Positions 44,441-53,175 of a stretch of 64,000 bases of DNA are shown here, piece by piece. How positions within the stretch are numbered: position 1 is the first letter of the stretch; each line of letters opens with the position of its first letter. The notes beneath the pieces are model-generated. The model saw only the letters and a list, made by a program, of their open reading frames with translations, ran no database searches and was not told where the DNA came from. The stretch lies in contig JACKLU010000002.1 of the NCBI GenBank assembly GCA_024235735.1, positions 62,001-126,000 on the forward strand, in the 5' to 3' direction. A program made the translations under genes and the position numbers. Source of the stretch: Burkholderiales bacterium (GTDB lineage Bacteria; Pseudomonadota; Gammaproteobacteria; Burkholderiales; Nitrosomonadaceae).

Positions 44441-45439
44441 ATGATGGTACGTACTCTGGTGATATCGTTGCTATCGATTGGCGCGCTTGTCACCTCGATC
44501 AATGTGTCAGCCAATGAAAATGAACCGATACAGCCTATCAAAGCTGTTAAGCCAAAAAATCCTGAATTGGTGGAACTCGGTAAAATGCTGTTTTTTGATC
44601 CGCGTTTGTCCAAATCAGGCTGGATATCCTGTAATTCCTGTCACAACCTGAGCATGGGGGGTACTGACAATATTCCAACATCTATCGGACATGCTTGGCA
44701 ACAGGGTCCAATTAATGCGCCAACGGTATTGAATGCAACAATGAATCTGGCGCAATTCTGGGATGGCCGTGCTAAAGACTTGAAAGAGCAGGCGGGCGGG
44801 CCGATTGCAAATCCTGGAGAAATGGCGTCTACACATGAACTTGCTGTAAGTATCGTTAATTCTATTCCACAATATCGGGCTAAATTCGAAAAGGCATTTG
44901 GCTCGGATAAAGTGGATATTGATCGTGTTACTACCGCTATCGCCGCGTTTGAAGATACGCTGGTTACACCGGGGTCACGTTTCGATAAATGGTTGGAAGG
45001 CGATAAAGAGGCGCTGAATAAACAGGAGCTGGAAGGGTATCAATTATTCAAGAGCAGCGGGTGTACGGGGTGTCATAACGGTCCGGCTGTAGGGGGCGCG
45101 CTTTATCAAAAATTTGGCGTGCACCATCCTTATAAAACGGATAGCAAAATCGAAGGCCGTAAAGCGGTGACTGGCAAAGACACTGATTTGAATGTGTTTA
45201 AAGTGCCAACGCTACGCAATATTGAATTAACCTATCCGTATTTCCACGATGGTGCAGTATGGACATTGGAAGAAGCGGTAAAGACAATGGGTAAATTGCA
45301 GCTTGATCGTGATTTCAATAAAAAAGAAATTGACAGTATTGTTGCATTTCTGAAAACACTGACAGGCGAGCAACCGGATATCAAATTACCGATACTGCCA
45401 CCTTCCAACAATGACACACCAAGACCGCAACCATTTTAG
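44441..45439 (+). CDS. Di-haem cytochrome c peroxidase
   Basis: About 332 residues from ATG 44441, placed 7 bases after AGGGAG (a start at 44435 is too close to it). A signal peptide (LVISLLSIGALVTSINVSA) precedes two c-type haem sites: CNSCH (about 65) and CTGCH (about 210). PTLRNIELTYPYFHDGAVWTL (quoted in part) contains the conserved haem-domain segment. It reduces hydrogen peroxide in the periplasm using cytochrome c electrons; MauG-like relatives cannot be fully excluded, but length and motifs fit the peroxidase. Confidence 0.94.
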   Translation: MMVRTLVISLLSIGALVTSINVSANENEPIQPIKAVKPKNPELVELGKMLFFDPRLSKSGWISCNSCHNLSMGGTDNIPTSIGHAWQQGPINAPTVLNATMNLAQFWDGRAKDLKEQAGGPIANPGEMASTHELAVSIVNSIPQYRAKFEKAFGSDKVDIDRVTTAIAAFEDTLVTPGSRFDKWLEGDKEALNKQELEGYQLFKSSGCTGCHNGPAVGGALYQKFGVHHPYKTDSKIEGRKAVTGKDTDLNVFKVPTLRNIELTYPYFHDGAVWTLEEAVKTMGKLQLDRDFNKKEIDSIVAFLKTLTGEQPDIKLPILPPSNNDTPRPQPF

Positions 45440-45484
45440 AGTTGACTTCTGGCTTGTCATATGAAAGAAAGCTGCTGTCAATAG

Positions 45485-45526
45485 AAACTATCCGGATCAT
45501 CTTCAGGTGATTGATCCGGATAGTTT
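45485..45526 (+). terminator. Strong hairpin after the peroxidase gene
   Basis: AAACTATCCGGATCA pairs perfectly over 15 bp with TGATCCGGATAGTTT around a 12-base loop, 46 bp after the stop codon. A T-rich tract follows only loosely (GATGATTTTAAT), so termination is likely but may be factor-assisted. Confidence 0.7.
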
Positions 45527-45647
45527 GATGATTTTAATCGTCATACGAGCAGATTCACAAAAATATCAGGTCGAATACTGGATTTGATTTTTAAAATCAA
45601 GTAGAGTCATTACTCCTATAACCAATAATTAGAACAGGGAGCTACGC

Positions 45648-45893
45648 ATGGGTACCAAGGGACAGTTGCTGCAAGATCCATTTCTAAACATATTGCGCAA
45701 GGAACACATTCCGGTTTCAATTTATTTAGTCAATGGAATCAAATTACAAGGGCATATCGATTCGTTTGATCAATACGTTGTGCTGCTAAAAAATTCGGTA
45801 ACGCAAATGGTATATAAGCATGCAATATCAACAGTGGTGCCTTCAAAAGCAGTTACGATACCGTTTGAGAATCCAGAAGCGCGTGACACTTAA
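45648..45893 (+). CDS. hfq: RNA chaperone Hfq
   Basis: 81 residues. The Sm1 motif (GQLLQDPFLNILRKEHIPVS, VYLVNGIKLQGHIDSFDQ-like) and Sm2 (YKHAISTVVPSK) are present. Hfq hexamers pair small RNAs with mRNAs. CAGGGAGC about 8 bases before ATG is a good ribosome site. The stop overlaps the hflX start (TAATG). Confidence 0.98.
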   Translation: MGTKGQLLQDPFLNILRKEHIPVSIYLVNGIKLQGHIDSFDQYVVLLKNSVTQMVYKHAISTVVPSKAVTIPFENPEARDT

Positions 45894-47071
45894 TGTCTGA
45901 AACATCGAGGCCTCATAGCGCTCAAAAATCCAGCAAAGCAATTCTGGTAAGCTTGGATTTGAATGAAGGGCAATATTCGGAGCGCTTGAAAGAACTTCAA
46001 CTGCTGGCAGCAAGTGATCAAATTGATGTGATGGCAGTCATTGAAGGGAAAAGGTCGCATCCCGATCCCAAGATGTATGTGGGTAGCGGAAAAGCTGATG
46101 AGATCGCCAAATTGCTGGTAGATACCGGGAGTGATATGGTGATTTTTAATCACGAACTTACACCGGCGCAGCAGCGTAATTTGATGCAATTTTTGAATGT
46201 GCCCGTTATTGACCGTACCAGTCTGATATTGGATATTTTTGCGCAACGTGCTAAAAGCCATGAAGGAAAGCTACAGGTCGAGTTAGCACAGCTGGAGCAT
46301 TTGGCAACGCGTCTGGTGCGCGGCTGGACGCATTTGGAGCGGCAAAAGGGCGGTATAGGCTTACGCGGTCCTGGTGAAACACAGCTGGAAACGGATCGAC
46401 GGTTGTTAAAAAAACGCGTGAAGTTGCTCAAAGAAAAACTGCTCAGCTTGCAATGTCAGCGTAAAGTACAGCGTCGCTCAAGACAGCGCTCCCGTATTTT
46501 GTCAGTTTCTATCGTTGGTTACACCAATGCGGGAAAATCGACATTGTTTAATCGATTGACAAGAGCGGATGCTTATGCAGCGGATCGATTATTTGCAACG
46601 CTGGACACAACAACAAGGAAGCTGTATCTGCCAGATTGCGGATCGGTCGTGGTTTCGGATACCGTAGGTTTTATACAGGAATTGCCGCATACGCTCATTG
46701 CGGCTTTTCGTGCCACACTTGAAGAAACTGTTCAGGCTGATTTGTTGCTTCACGTCGTTGATGCACATAGTCCGAATCGGGATGAGCAGATAGCCGAAGT
46801 CAACAGGATACTGGTAGAAATTGGCGCTGGGAATGTCCCCCAGATACTGATCTTAAATAAGATTGATCTGAGCGATATATCGGATCGGGGAGCGGGTATT
46901 GTGCGGAATGAGTATGGTAGAATAGTGCGCATACGGTTAAGCGCAAAAACAGGCGAAGGTTTGGAGTTTATAAGGCAAGCCTTGACTGAGGCTGTTTCAA
47001 AAGGACCTGAACCGTTGGACGGGATGTCGATCGAATTCGACGAAACGAAGCGTAATAGTGCTACGGTGTAA
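45893..47071 (+). CDS. hflX: GTPase HflX (ribosome-associated)
   Basis: 392 residues. An N-terminal HflX domain with GSGKADEIAKLLVDTGSDMV and the linker GIGLRGPGETQLETDRRL precedes the GTPase: G1 GYTNAGKSTLFNRL, G3 DTVGFIQELPH, G4 NKIDL. HflX splits stalled ribosomes, especially after heat. It sits in the conserved hfq-hflX-hflK-hflC order. Confidence 0.97.
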   Translation: MSETSRPHSAQKSSKAILVSLDLNEGQYSERLKELQLLAASDQIDVMAVIEGKRSHPDPKMYVGSGKADEIAKLLVDTGSDMVIFNHELTPAQQRNLMQFLNVPVIDRTSLILDIFAQRAKSHEGKLQVELAQLEHLATRLVRGWTHLERQKGGIGLRGPGETQLETDRRLLKKRVKLLKEKLLSLQCQRKVQRRSRQRSRILSVSIVGYTNAGKSTLFNRLTRADAYAADRLFATLDTTTRKLYLPDCGSVVVSDTVGFIQELPHTLIAAFRATLEETVQADLLLHVVDAHSPNRDEQIAEVNRILVEIGAGNVPQILILNKIDLSDISDRGAGIVRNEYGRIVRIRLSAKTGEGLEFIRQALTEAVSKGPEPLDGMSIEFDETKRNSATV

Positions 47072-47104
47072 GTTATATTTTGAACAAATAAAACAGGAAG
47101 AATT

Positions 47105-48295
47105 ATGGGTTTAAATGATCCTCAATGGGGAAAAAATAAAGGCGACTCCGGGCCGCCCGATCTGGATGAAGTGTTGCGTAATGTCAATAAGAAAATCAAC
47201 ACTATTTTTGGCGCGAAGGAAGGCAAAGGTGGCAATGACGGCGGAGGTCCTCGCAATAAGGAGCCAAGACAATACAGCAGTGGCAGTATTGTCGCCATAC
47301 TTGTTTTGTTACTGGTTGTATGGATTGGTAGCGGCTTTTATATTGTCAACGAAGGTCATCGTGGTGTCGTGCTGAGGTTTGGCGCGTATGTTGATACGAC
47401 GCCAGCCGGTTTGCGTTGGCACATGCCTTATCCGATTGAGCAAGTGGAAATTGTGAATGTCAGTCAGGTGCGCACCGTTGAAATCGGTTATCGTAATAAC
47501 GTTCGCAGTAAAGTATTGAGAGAAGCGTTAATGCTGACGGATGACGAGAATATCATCGACATCCAGTTTGCCGTGCAGTATATCCTGAATAATCCGGAAA
47601 ATTTTCTGTTCAATAATCGGGATCCTGATGATGCGGCATTGCAGGCTGCGGAAACAGCGATCAGGCAGATTATTGGCAAGAGCAAGATGGATTATGTTCT
47701 CTATGAAGGCCGGGAGCAGGTTGCATCTGCTGCAACAGTTCTGATGCAGGAGATTTTGGATCGCTACCAGATTGGTATTTCAATCAGCAGAGTAACCATG
47801 CAGAACGCTCAACCGCCTGAGCAGGTTCAGGCTGCATTTGATGATGCGGTTAAAGCTGGACAGGATAGAGAGCGTCAAAAGAATGAAGGCCAGGCTTATG
47901 CAAATGATGTGATTCCAAGAGCAAGAGGTAATGCTGCACGTCTGATCGAAGAATCGCAAGGCTACAAGGAACGTGTTATCGCGAGCGCGGAAGGTGATGC
48001 AAGTCGTTTCAGCCAGATCCTTGAGGAATACAGCAAGGCGCCCGGTGTTACGCGCGAGCGCTTATATCTTGATATGATGCAGCAAGTATTGTCCAGCACA
48101 AGCAAAATCATGGTAGATCAGCAAAGTGGAAGTAATTTACTGTACTTGCCCCTGGATAAATTAATTGGTGGGAGCGGGTCGAGTCCCATGCCACAAGCAA
48201 CACAGATGCAATCGCCGGTGATTCAGGAAGTAATGCCGGATAGCAATATGCGTACGCGAGACACATTCCGCGGACGCGAAAGGGAGATGAGATAA
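47105..48295 (+). CDS. hflK: FtsH modulator HflK
   Basis: 396 residues. A glycine-rich N-terminal cytoplasmic part (MGLNDPQWGKNKGDSGPPDL) precedes one membrane helix (about 60-82) and a SPFH/band-7 domain in the periplasm. With HflC it forms a cage round the FtsH protease. Its stop codon abuts the hflC start. Confidence 0.96.
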   Translation: MGLNDPQWGKNKGDSGPPDLDEVLRNVNKKINTIFGAKEGKGGNDGGGPRNKEPRQYSSGSIVAILVLLLVVWIGSGFYIVNEGHRGVVLRFGAYVDTTPAGLRWHMPYPIEQVEIVNVSQVRTVEIGYRNNVRSKVLREALMLTDDENIIDIQFAVQYILNNPENFLFNNRDPDDAALQAAETAIRQIIGKSKMDYVLYEGREQVASAATVLMQEILDRYQIGISISRVTMQNAQPPEQVQAAFDDAVKAGQDRERQKNEGQAYANDVIPRARGNAARLIEESQGYKERVIASAEGDASRFSQILEEYSKAPGVTRERLYLDMMQQVLSSTSKIMVDQQSGSNLLYLPLDKLIGGSGSSPMPQATQMQSPVIQEVMPDSNMRTRDTFRGREREMR

Positions 48296-49168
48296 ATGAA
48301 AAGTTTAACATCCATTTTGATGGGAGTCGTCGTAGTTGGTTTTTTTCTGGCTACAACAGCAATCTATATTGTAGATGAAAGACAGCAGGCGATTTTGTTT
48401 CAGTTAGGTGAAGTTGTTGATGTAAAAACCGAGCCTGGTTTATATTTCAAAATCCCTATCGCGCAGAATGTGCGCTATTTCGAGAAGCGAATTCTTACAA
48501 TGGATTCTGATGAACCTGAACGCTTCATTACGTCAGAGAAAAAGAATGTACTTGTGGATTTGTTTGTAAAATGGCGTATTGTCGATGTGCGGCAATACTT
48601 TATCAGTGTACGGGGTGATGAGAATCTGGCGCAGATAAGGCTGGCTCAAACGATTAATTCAAGCTTGCGTGATGAGTTTGGTAATCGCACCGTGCATGAT
48701 GTTGTATCCGGTGAGCGGGATGTCATCATGGAAATCATGCGCCAAAGGGCGGATTCGGATGCACGGACCATTGGTGTTGAAGTCATCGACGTACGTTTGA
48801 AACGTGTTGACTTGCCGCAGGAGGTCAGTGAATCTGTTTACCGCAGGATGGAGGCTGAGCGTAAGCGCGTGGCGAATGAATTGCGTTCGACTGGTGCCGC
48901 AGAGTCGGAGAAGATCCGTGCGGACGCGGATCGGCAGCGTGAGGTGATTTTGGCTGAGGCTTACCGTGAAGCGCAAAAGACAATGGGTGAGGGTGATAAA
49001 CAAGCCGCTGCAACTTATGCAGAAGCTTTCAAAGGGGATCCTGAATTCTACTCATTCTGGCGGAGTATGGATGCTTACAAAAATGCATTCAGACACAAGA
49101 GTGATATGCTGGTTCTGGAACCTTCGTCAGATTTCTTCAAATATCTGAAAAATCCGGCAAGCAATTAG
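48296..49168 (+). CDS. hflC: FtsH modulator HflC
   Basis: 290 residues. An N-terminal membrane helix (MGVVVVGFFLATTAIYIV) is followed by the SPFH domain (VDERQQAILFQLGEVV, PGLYFKIPIAQNVRYF) and a helical part rich in Arg/Glu/Ala (EKIRADADRQREVILAEAYR). It pairs with HflK. Confidence 0.96.
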   Translation: MKSLTSILMGVVVVGFFLATTAIYIVDERQQAILFQLGEVVDVKTEPGLYFKIPIAQNVRYFEKRILTMDSDEPERFITSEKKNVLVDLFVKWRIVDVRQYFISVRGDENLAQIRLAQTINSSLRDEFGNRTVHDVVSGERDVIMEIMRQRADSDARTIGVEVIDVRLKRVDLPQEVSESVYRRMEAERKRVANELRSTGAAESEKIRADADRQREVILAEAYREAQKTMGEGDKQAAATYAEAFKGDPEFYSFWRSMDAYKNAFRHKSDMLVLEPSSDFFKYLKNPASN

Positions 49169-49212
49169 CAATTGATTTTTGCGCATCTGTCGGCATATGT
49201 CTCGGGTGCGCA

Positions 49213-49244
49213 GAAATTAAATATCAAAACTGATATTTAATTTC
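49213..49244 (+). terminator. AT-rich hairpin after hflC
   Basis: GAAATTAAATATC pairs perfectly over 13 bp with GATATTTAATTTC around AAAACT, followed by TTCTCT. It is about 45 bp after the hflC stop and likely ends or weakens the hfq-hflC transcript. Confidence 0.6.
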
Positions 49245-49388
49245 TTCTCTATATTAATGAATTAGATCGGGAAATCTGTTACATGACCTTTCAATACGCT
49301 CCCAAGCGTATCAAAAGATTATTTTCTTTGCCGGACATGTTTAGTAGAGTTCTGTGAAAGTAATCTACACAGGAGAAGGAAAAGCAAG

Positions 49389-49574
49389 ATGCTGGATACT
49401 TTTCTAATGGCATTTGCATTAATGTTGATTATCGAAGGTGTTCTTCCTTTTTTATCTCCCCAGGCATGGCGTGAAGCATTTAAGAAATTGACCGAGCTTG
49501 ATGATGGTCAGATACGCTTTATAGGTTTGACTTCCATGCTGATCGGCTTGGCGTTGTTTCTCATATTCAGTTAA
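49389..49574 (+). CDS. DUF2065 small membrane protein
   Basis: 61 residues with two hydrophobic helices: FLMAFALMLIIEGVLPFLSP and LTSMLIGLALFLIFS. The pattern and position between hflC and hisZ are typical of DUF2065 (YjeT-like). Function is unknown. CAGGAGAAGG before ATG is a good ribosome site. Confidence 0.9.
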   Translation: MLDTFLMAFALMLIIEGVLPFLSPQAWREAFKKLTELDDGQIRFIGLTSMLIGLALFLIFS

Positions 49575-49624
49575 TTTTTCATTAATCCCTTCATAAACCC
49601 GTCAGAACATGTTGCTTGACTGCC

Positions 49625-50776
49625 ATGCGTAATTGGTTGCTGCCCGAATATATTGAGGATATTCTTCCCGCCGAGGCATATCATATCGAGATGCTGCGCC
49701 GCAGCATGATTGATTTGCTGACGGTGCATGGTTATTGTCTTGTTTCTCCACCACTGCTTGAATTCGTCGAGTCACTCTTATCCGGAAGCGGTAGCGATAT
49801 GGATCTGCAAATGTTTAAAGTGATTGATCAATTGAGTGGGCGCATGATGGGATTGCGTGCTGATATGACACCTCAGGTAGCGAGAATCGATGCGCATTTG
49901 CTGAATTGTGAAGGGATAACAAGACTTTGTTATGCGAATAGCGTGTTACATAGCGTGCCAACCAGCCTGACCCAAACGCGAGAACCTTTGCAGGTTGGCG
50001 CTGAGCTTTACGGTCATGAAGGACTGGAAAGCGATCTTGAAATTCAGCAGTTGATGATTCTTTGCCTGGCAAAATCCGGTTTGAGTAAACTCCATGTTGA
50101 TTTGGGGCATGTTGCTGTTTTTAGAGGAATCATAAAAAACGCGCATATTTCTCAGGAAATGGAAGCAGAGCTATTCGCTATTTTGCAGAATAAGGATATG
50201 GCGGCATTACGCACACTGTGCACGGGATTAAAAAAGAATACAAGTGAGGCATTGTTGTTATTGCCGGAGCTCTACGGTGACAAAGCGGTTTTACAAATCG
50301 CAAAAGAGAAACTACCACCGCATAAAGAGATTGTTCTGGCTCTGAATCAATTGGAGAAAGCAGGTGATGCTTTATACCCGCTGGTTGACACGCTGGCTTT
50401 TGATTTGTCCGATTTGCGTGGTTACCACTATCATACCGGCATGGTTTTTGCGGCCTATTCTGATGGTTGTTCGAACGCGATAGCGCTAGGTGGGCGTTAT
50501 GATGAAATTGGAAAAGCTTTTGGAAGAGCCAGACCGGCGACCGGCTTTAGCCTGGATCTGCGCGAATTGTCCAGATTGGTTGAGAAAAAATCTTATCCGA
50601 TGGGAATCTCTGCACCGTATCAGAAAAAAAACAAAGCACTGGATAGTGCAATAGCGCAATTGCGCAGTGCCGGTCATATTGTCATTGTGGAATTGCCGGA
50701 ACAAACGCAAAAAACGCTGAATTGTGATAGACAACTGGTGCAGCGTAGTGGTGAATGGGTTGTCGAGAAAATTTAG
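49625..50776 (+). CDS. hisZ: ATP phosphoribosyltransferase regulatory subunit HisZ
   Basis: About 383 residues from ATG 49625. The protein is a class II aminoacyl-tRNA-synthetase-like paralogue of HisRS (WLLPEYIEDILPAEAYHIEM, LRADMTPQVARIDAHLL, GRYDEIGKAFGRARPATGFS) without a tRNA-binding domain. HisZ activates short-form HisG in histidine synthesis. Its place before purA is usual in betaproteobacteria. Confidence 0.95.
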   Translation: MRNWLLPEYIEDILPAEAYHIEMLRRSMIDLLTVHGYCLVSPPLLEFVESLLSGSGSDMDLQMFKVIDQLSGRMMGLRADMTPQVARIDAHLLNCEGITRLCYANSVLHSVPTSLTQTREPLQVGAELYGHEGLESDLEIQQLMILCLAKSGLSKLHVDLGHVAVFRGIIKNAHISQEMEAELFAILQNKDMAALRTLCTGLKKNTSEALLLLPELYGDKAVLQIAKEKLPPHKEIVLALNQLEKAGDALYPLVDTLAFDLSDLRGYHYHTGMVFAAYSDGCSNAIALGGRYDEIGKAFGRARPATGFSLDLRELSRLVEKKSYPMGISAPYQKKNKALDSAIAQLRSAGHIVIVELPEQTQKTLNCDRQLVQRSGEWVVEKI

Positions 50777-50812
50777 CTTTTGGACGGCAAAGGAATAGAC
50801 GAGATTAGAGTG

Positions 50813-52108
50813 ATGACAAAAAATGTTGTGGTGATCGGCACGCAATGGGGCGATGAAGGCAAGGGAAAAGTTGTAGACTGGCTGACAGACCATGCGCAAG
50901 GCGTGGTTCGTTTTCAGGGTGGACATAATGCCGGCCACACGCTGGTGATCGGCGATAAAAAAACGATACTCCACTTAATACCGTCAGGTATTCTGCGTGG
51001 CGATGTAACCTGTTATATCGGGAACGGTGTCGTTATTTCACCCGAAGCACTGCTCAAGGAAATTGGCATGCTCGAGGAGATGGGCATCAATGTGACGGCG
51101 CGATTGCGCATCAGCGAAGCTTGTCCGTTGATATTGCCCTGTCATGTGGCGCTGGACCAGGCGCGAGAAACCGCTCGCGGTGCGGGTAAAATAGGCACCA
51201 CCGGGCGTGGTATAGGGCCGGCCTATGAGGATAAAGCCGCCCGAAGAGCTATAAGACTACAGGATTTGTTTCACAGAGACAGGTTCGCTGCTAAACTGGG
51301 AGAAATGCTGGATTATCATAATTTTGTTTTAAAAAATTATTTTAATGCACCCGTTATTGATTTTCAGAAAACGCTCGATGAAGCGATTCTACAGTCCGAA
51401 CGCATAAAACCCATGATTGCCGATGTACCGCAACTGTTATTCAATGCCAATAAAGCCGGTGATAATCTGCTGTTTGAAGGCGCGCAAGGCGCATTGCTGG
51501 ATATCGACCATGGCACTTATCCGTTTGTGACATCAAGTAACTGTATTGCTGGCGCCGCAGGGACAGGGAGTGGTGTCGGCCCGCAAATGTTGCAGTATAT
51601 TCTGGGAATTACAAAAGCCTATACCACCCGCGTCGGCTCCGGCCCTTTCCCAACCGAACTGGAAGATGAAATCGGCAGTTATCTGGCGACGCGCGGCCAT
51701 GAATTCGGGTCAACGACCGGACGCCCGCGACGTTGCGGATGGTTTGATGCGGTTGCCATGAAACGATCCATACAAATCAATGGCGTAACCGGGTTTTGCA
51801 TTACCAAGCTTGATGTGCTTGATGGTGTCGAAACACTGAATATCGGTATCGGTTATAAACTCGCGAATGGCGATTATTCGGAAGTACTGCCGGTTGGCGC
51901 CGAGGATCTGAATCTCTGCGAACCGGTTTATGAAGAAATTCCAGGTTGGTCTGAAAATACAGCGGGTATTAGAGAATTTCACCGGTTGCCCGCAGCGGCC
52001 CGGAATTATTTAAAACGTATTGAAGAAATTTGTGAAACACCGATTGATATGATTTCGACCGGACCGGACCGGGATGATACCATTGTATTGCGTCATCCTT
52101 TTGAATAA
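50813..52108 (+). CDS. purA: Adenylosuccinate synthetase PurA
   Basis: 431 residues from ATG 50813, giving MTKNVVVIGTQWGDEGKGKV with the P-loop-like GDEGKGK. An upstream in-frame TTG at 50780 is rejected as it would add non-family sequence. GHNAGHTLVIGDKK and TTGRGIGPAYEDKAARR are typical. It makes adenylosuccinate from IMP and aspartate. GAGATTAGAGTG gives a weak ribosome site. Confidence 0.97.
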   Translation: MTKNVVVIGTQWGDEGKGKVVDWLTDHAQGVVRFQGGHNAGHTLVIGDKKTILHLIPSGILRGDVTCYIGNGVVISPEALLKEIGMLEEMGINVTARLRISEACPLILPCHVALDQARETARGAGKIGTTGRGIGPAYEDKAARRAIRLQDLFHRDRFAAKLGEMLDYHNFVLKNYFNAPVIDFQKTLDEAILQSERIKPMIADVPQLLFNANKAGDNLLFEGAQGALLDIDHGTYPFVTSSNCIAGAAGTGSGVGPQMLQYILGITKAYTTRVGSGPFPTELEDEIGSYLATRGHEFGSTTGRPRRCGWFDAVAMKRSIQINGVTGFCITKLDVLDGVETLNIGIGYKLANGDYSEVLPVGAEDLNLCEPVYEEIPGWSENTAGIREFHRLPAAARNYLKRIEEICETPIDMISTGPDRDDTIVLRHPFE

Positions 52109-52135
52109 AAAGCCTGTATTGATCCGACTGGCTTT
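52108..52135 (+). terminator. Weak hairpin at the purA 3' end
   Basis: AAAGCC pairs with GGCTTT around a 16-base loop, overlapping the stop codon. There is no T tract, so it is a weak candidate. Confidence 0.25.
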
Positions 52136-52207
52136 GAAATAAGGTGAAACGCTTTAGATTAAATGATATTTTACTGATCAATCTTTTCTTAAAAGAGCCA
52201 GAAACAG

Positions 52208-52864
52208 ATGAATAATCTCAAACTTTCGGATGTGTCGGTGGATACTTGGGTTCAAGGCGGTCCTGTTGATTTGAATAGCTTGTCGGGTTCTGTTGTCCTG
52301 ATCGAAGTGTTTCAGGTCAACTGTCCGGGTTGTTTTCTTTATGCTTTGCCTGCTGCCATTCAGCTGTATGACAAATATCACGGTCAGGGCCTGGAGGTTA
52401 TCGCTCTGGCGACTGCGTTTGAAGATTATGATAAGAACACACTGGACAATTTAAAATTGCTGGTGAATGCCGGTGAAGTGATCGGTGAGACCTACAAGGC
52501 GCTGAGCCAGCGTGGAGTACTGATCGATGCTGGCAAGCTGCCCTGGAAGATTCCTTTCGCAGTGGCTATGGATCGCGTCGTGGCGGATAACGAACCGGTG
52601 ACGGATGAACGTGTGTTGGCTTACTCGCGCACGCTGTTAGCGCAATTTGACCGATTGCCGGAAGAGCAGCAGCAATCGATACTGCATCAGGTACGCACGT
52701 TTATGGAGCAAAAGATCATGAAAGCAGAAACTTTCGAGCGTTTTGCACTGCAAGGTACGCCATCCGCACTGATTTTTGACAGAAAGGGCGAATTACAAAA
52801 TGCCTCTTTTGGACAGATTGATTATAAAGACCGCCTCATCGAACAACTACTCGCCGAGTCCTAA
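52208..52864 (+). CDS. Redoxin/TlpA-like thioredoxin-fold protein
   Basis: 218 residues, no signal peptide, so probably cytosolic. A thioredoxin-like active site reads FQVNCPGCFL (CxxC with P-G). LQGTPSALIFDRKGELQ holds the cis-Pro region. An insertion of about 80 residues separates the two parts. Substrate or partner is unknown. Confidence 0.8.
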   Translation: MNNLKLSDVSVDTWVQGGPVDLNSLSGSVVLIEVFQVNCPGCFLYALPAAIQLYDKYHGQGLEVIALATAFEDYDKNTLDNLKLLVNAGEVIGETYKALSQRGVLIDAGKLPWKIPFAVAMDRVVADNEPVTDERVLAYSRTLLAQFDRLPEEQQQSILHQVRTFMEQKIMKAETFERFALQGTPSALIFDRKGELQNASFGQIDYKDRLIEQLLAES

Positions 52865-53175
52865 AACCTGGTCCGCTGATACGCAGCTAGTGAACAAGCT
52901 GTATGCTTCTGAATTTCTGTTTTTAGTGCCTGACACCTCAAATAGCACTCCGCGAACAGATCAATTGCTTTCTCTCGATCAATGATCGTGCAAACTGTCA
53001 TCTTGCAGCTGTTTTAAACATTGCTGATTTAAAGCGGCTTCATTGCCGCTCCCCGCGGAGCACTCTGCTGCAATAAAAAGGTTCCGGGTATCTGATTTGA
53101 ATGCCTGGCTGGATATTTCGGGGTTACGCTCCATTCAGAATAATACCGATTGGGCAATAACTCGGATAACTGTCG
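52865..53175. other. Intergenic stretch before the BCCT transporter gene
   Basis: 311 bp. No supported gene, terminator or strong promoter was recognised. Confidence 0.5.

Noticed and set aside
50780..50812. TTG start for PurA at 50780
   Set aside because: ATG 50813 gives the standard N-terminus and better context.
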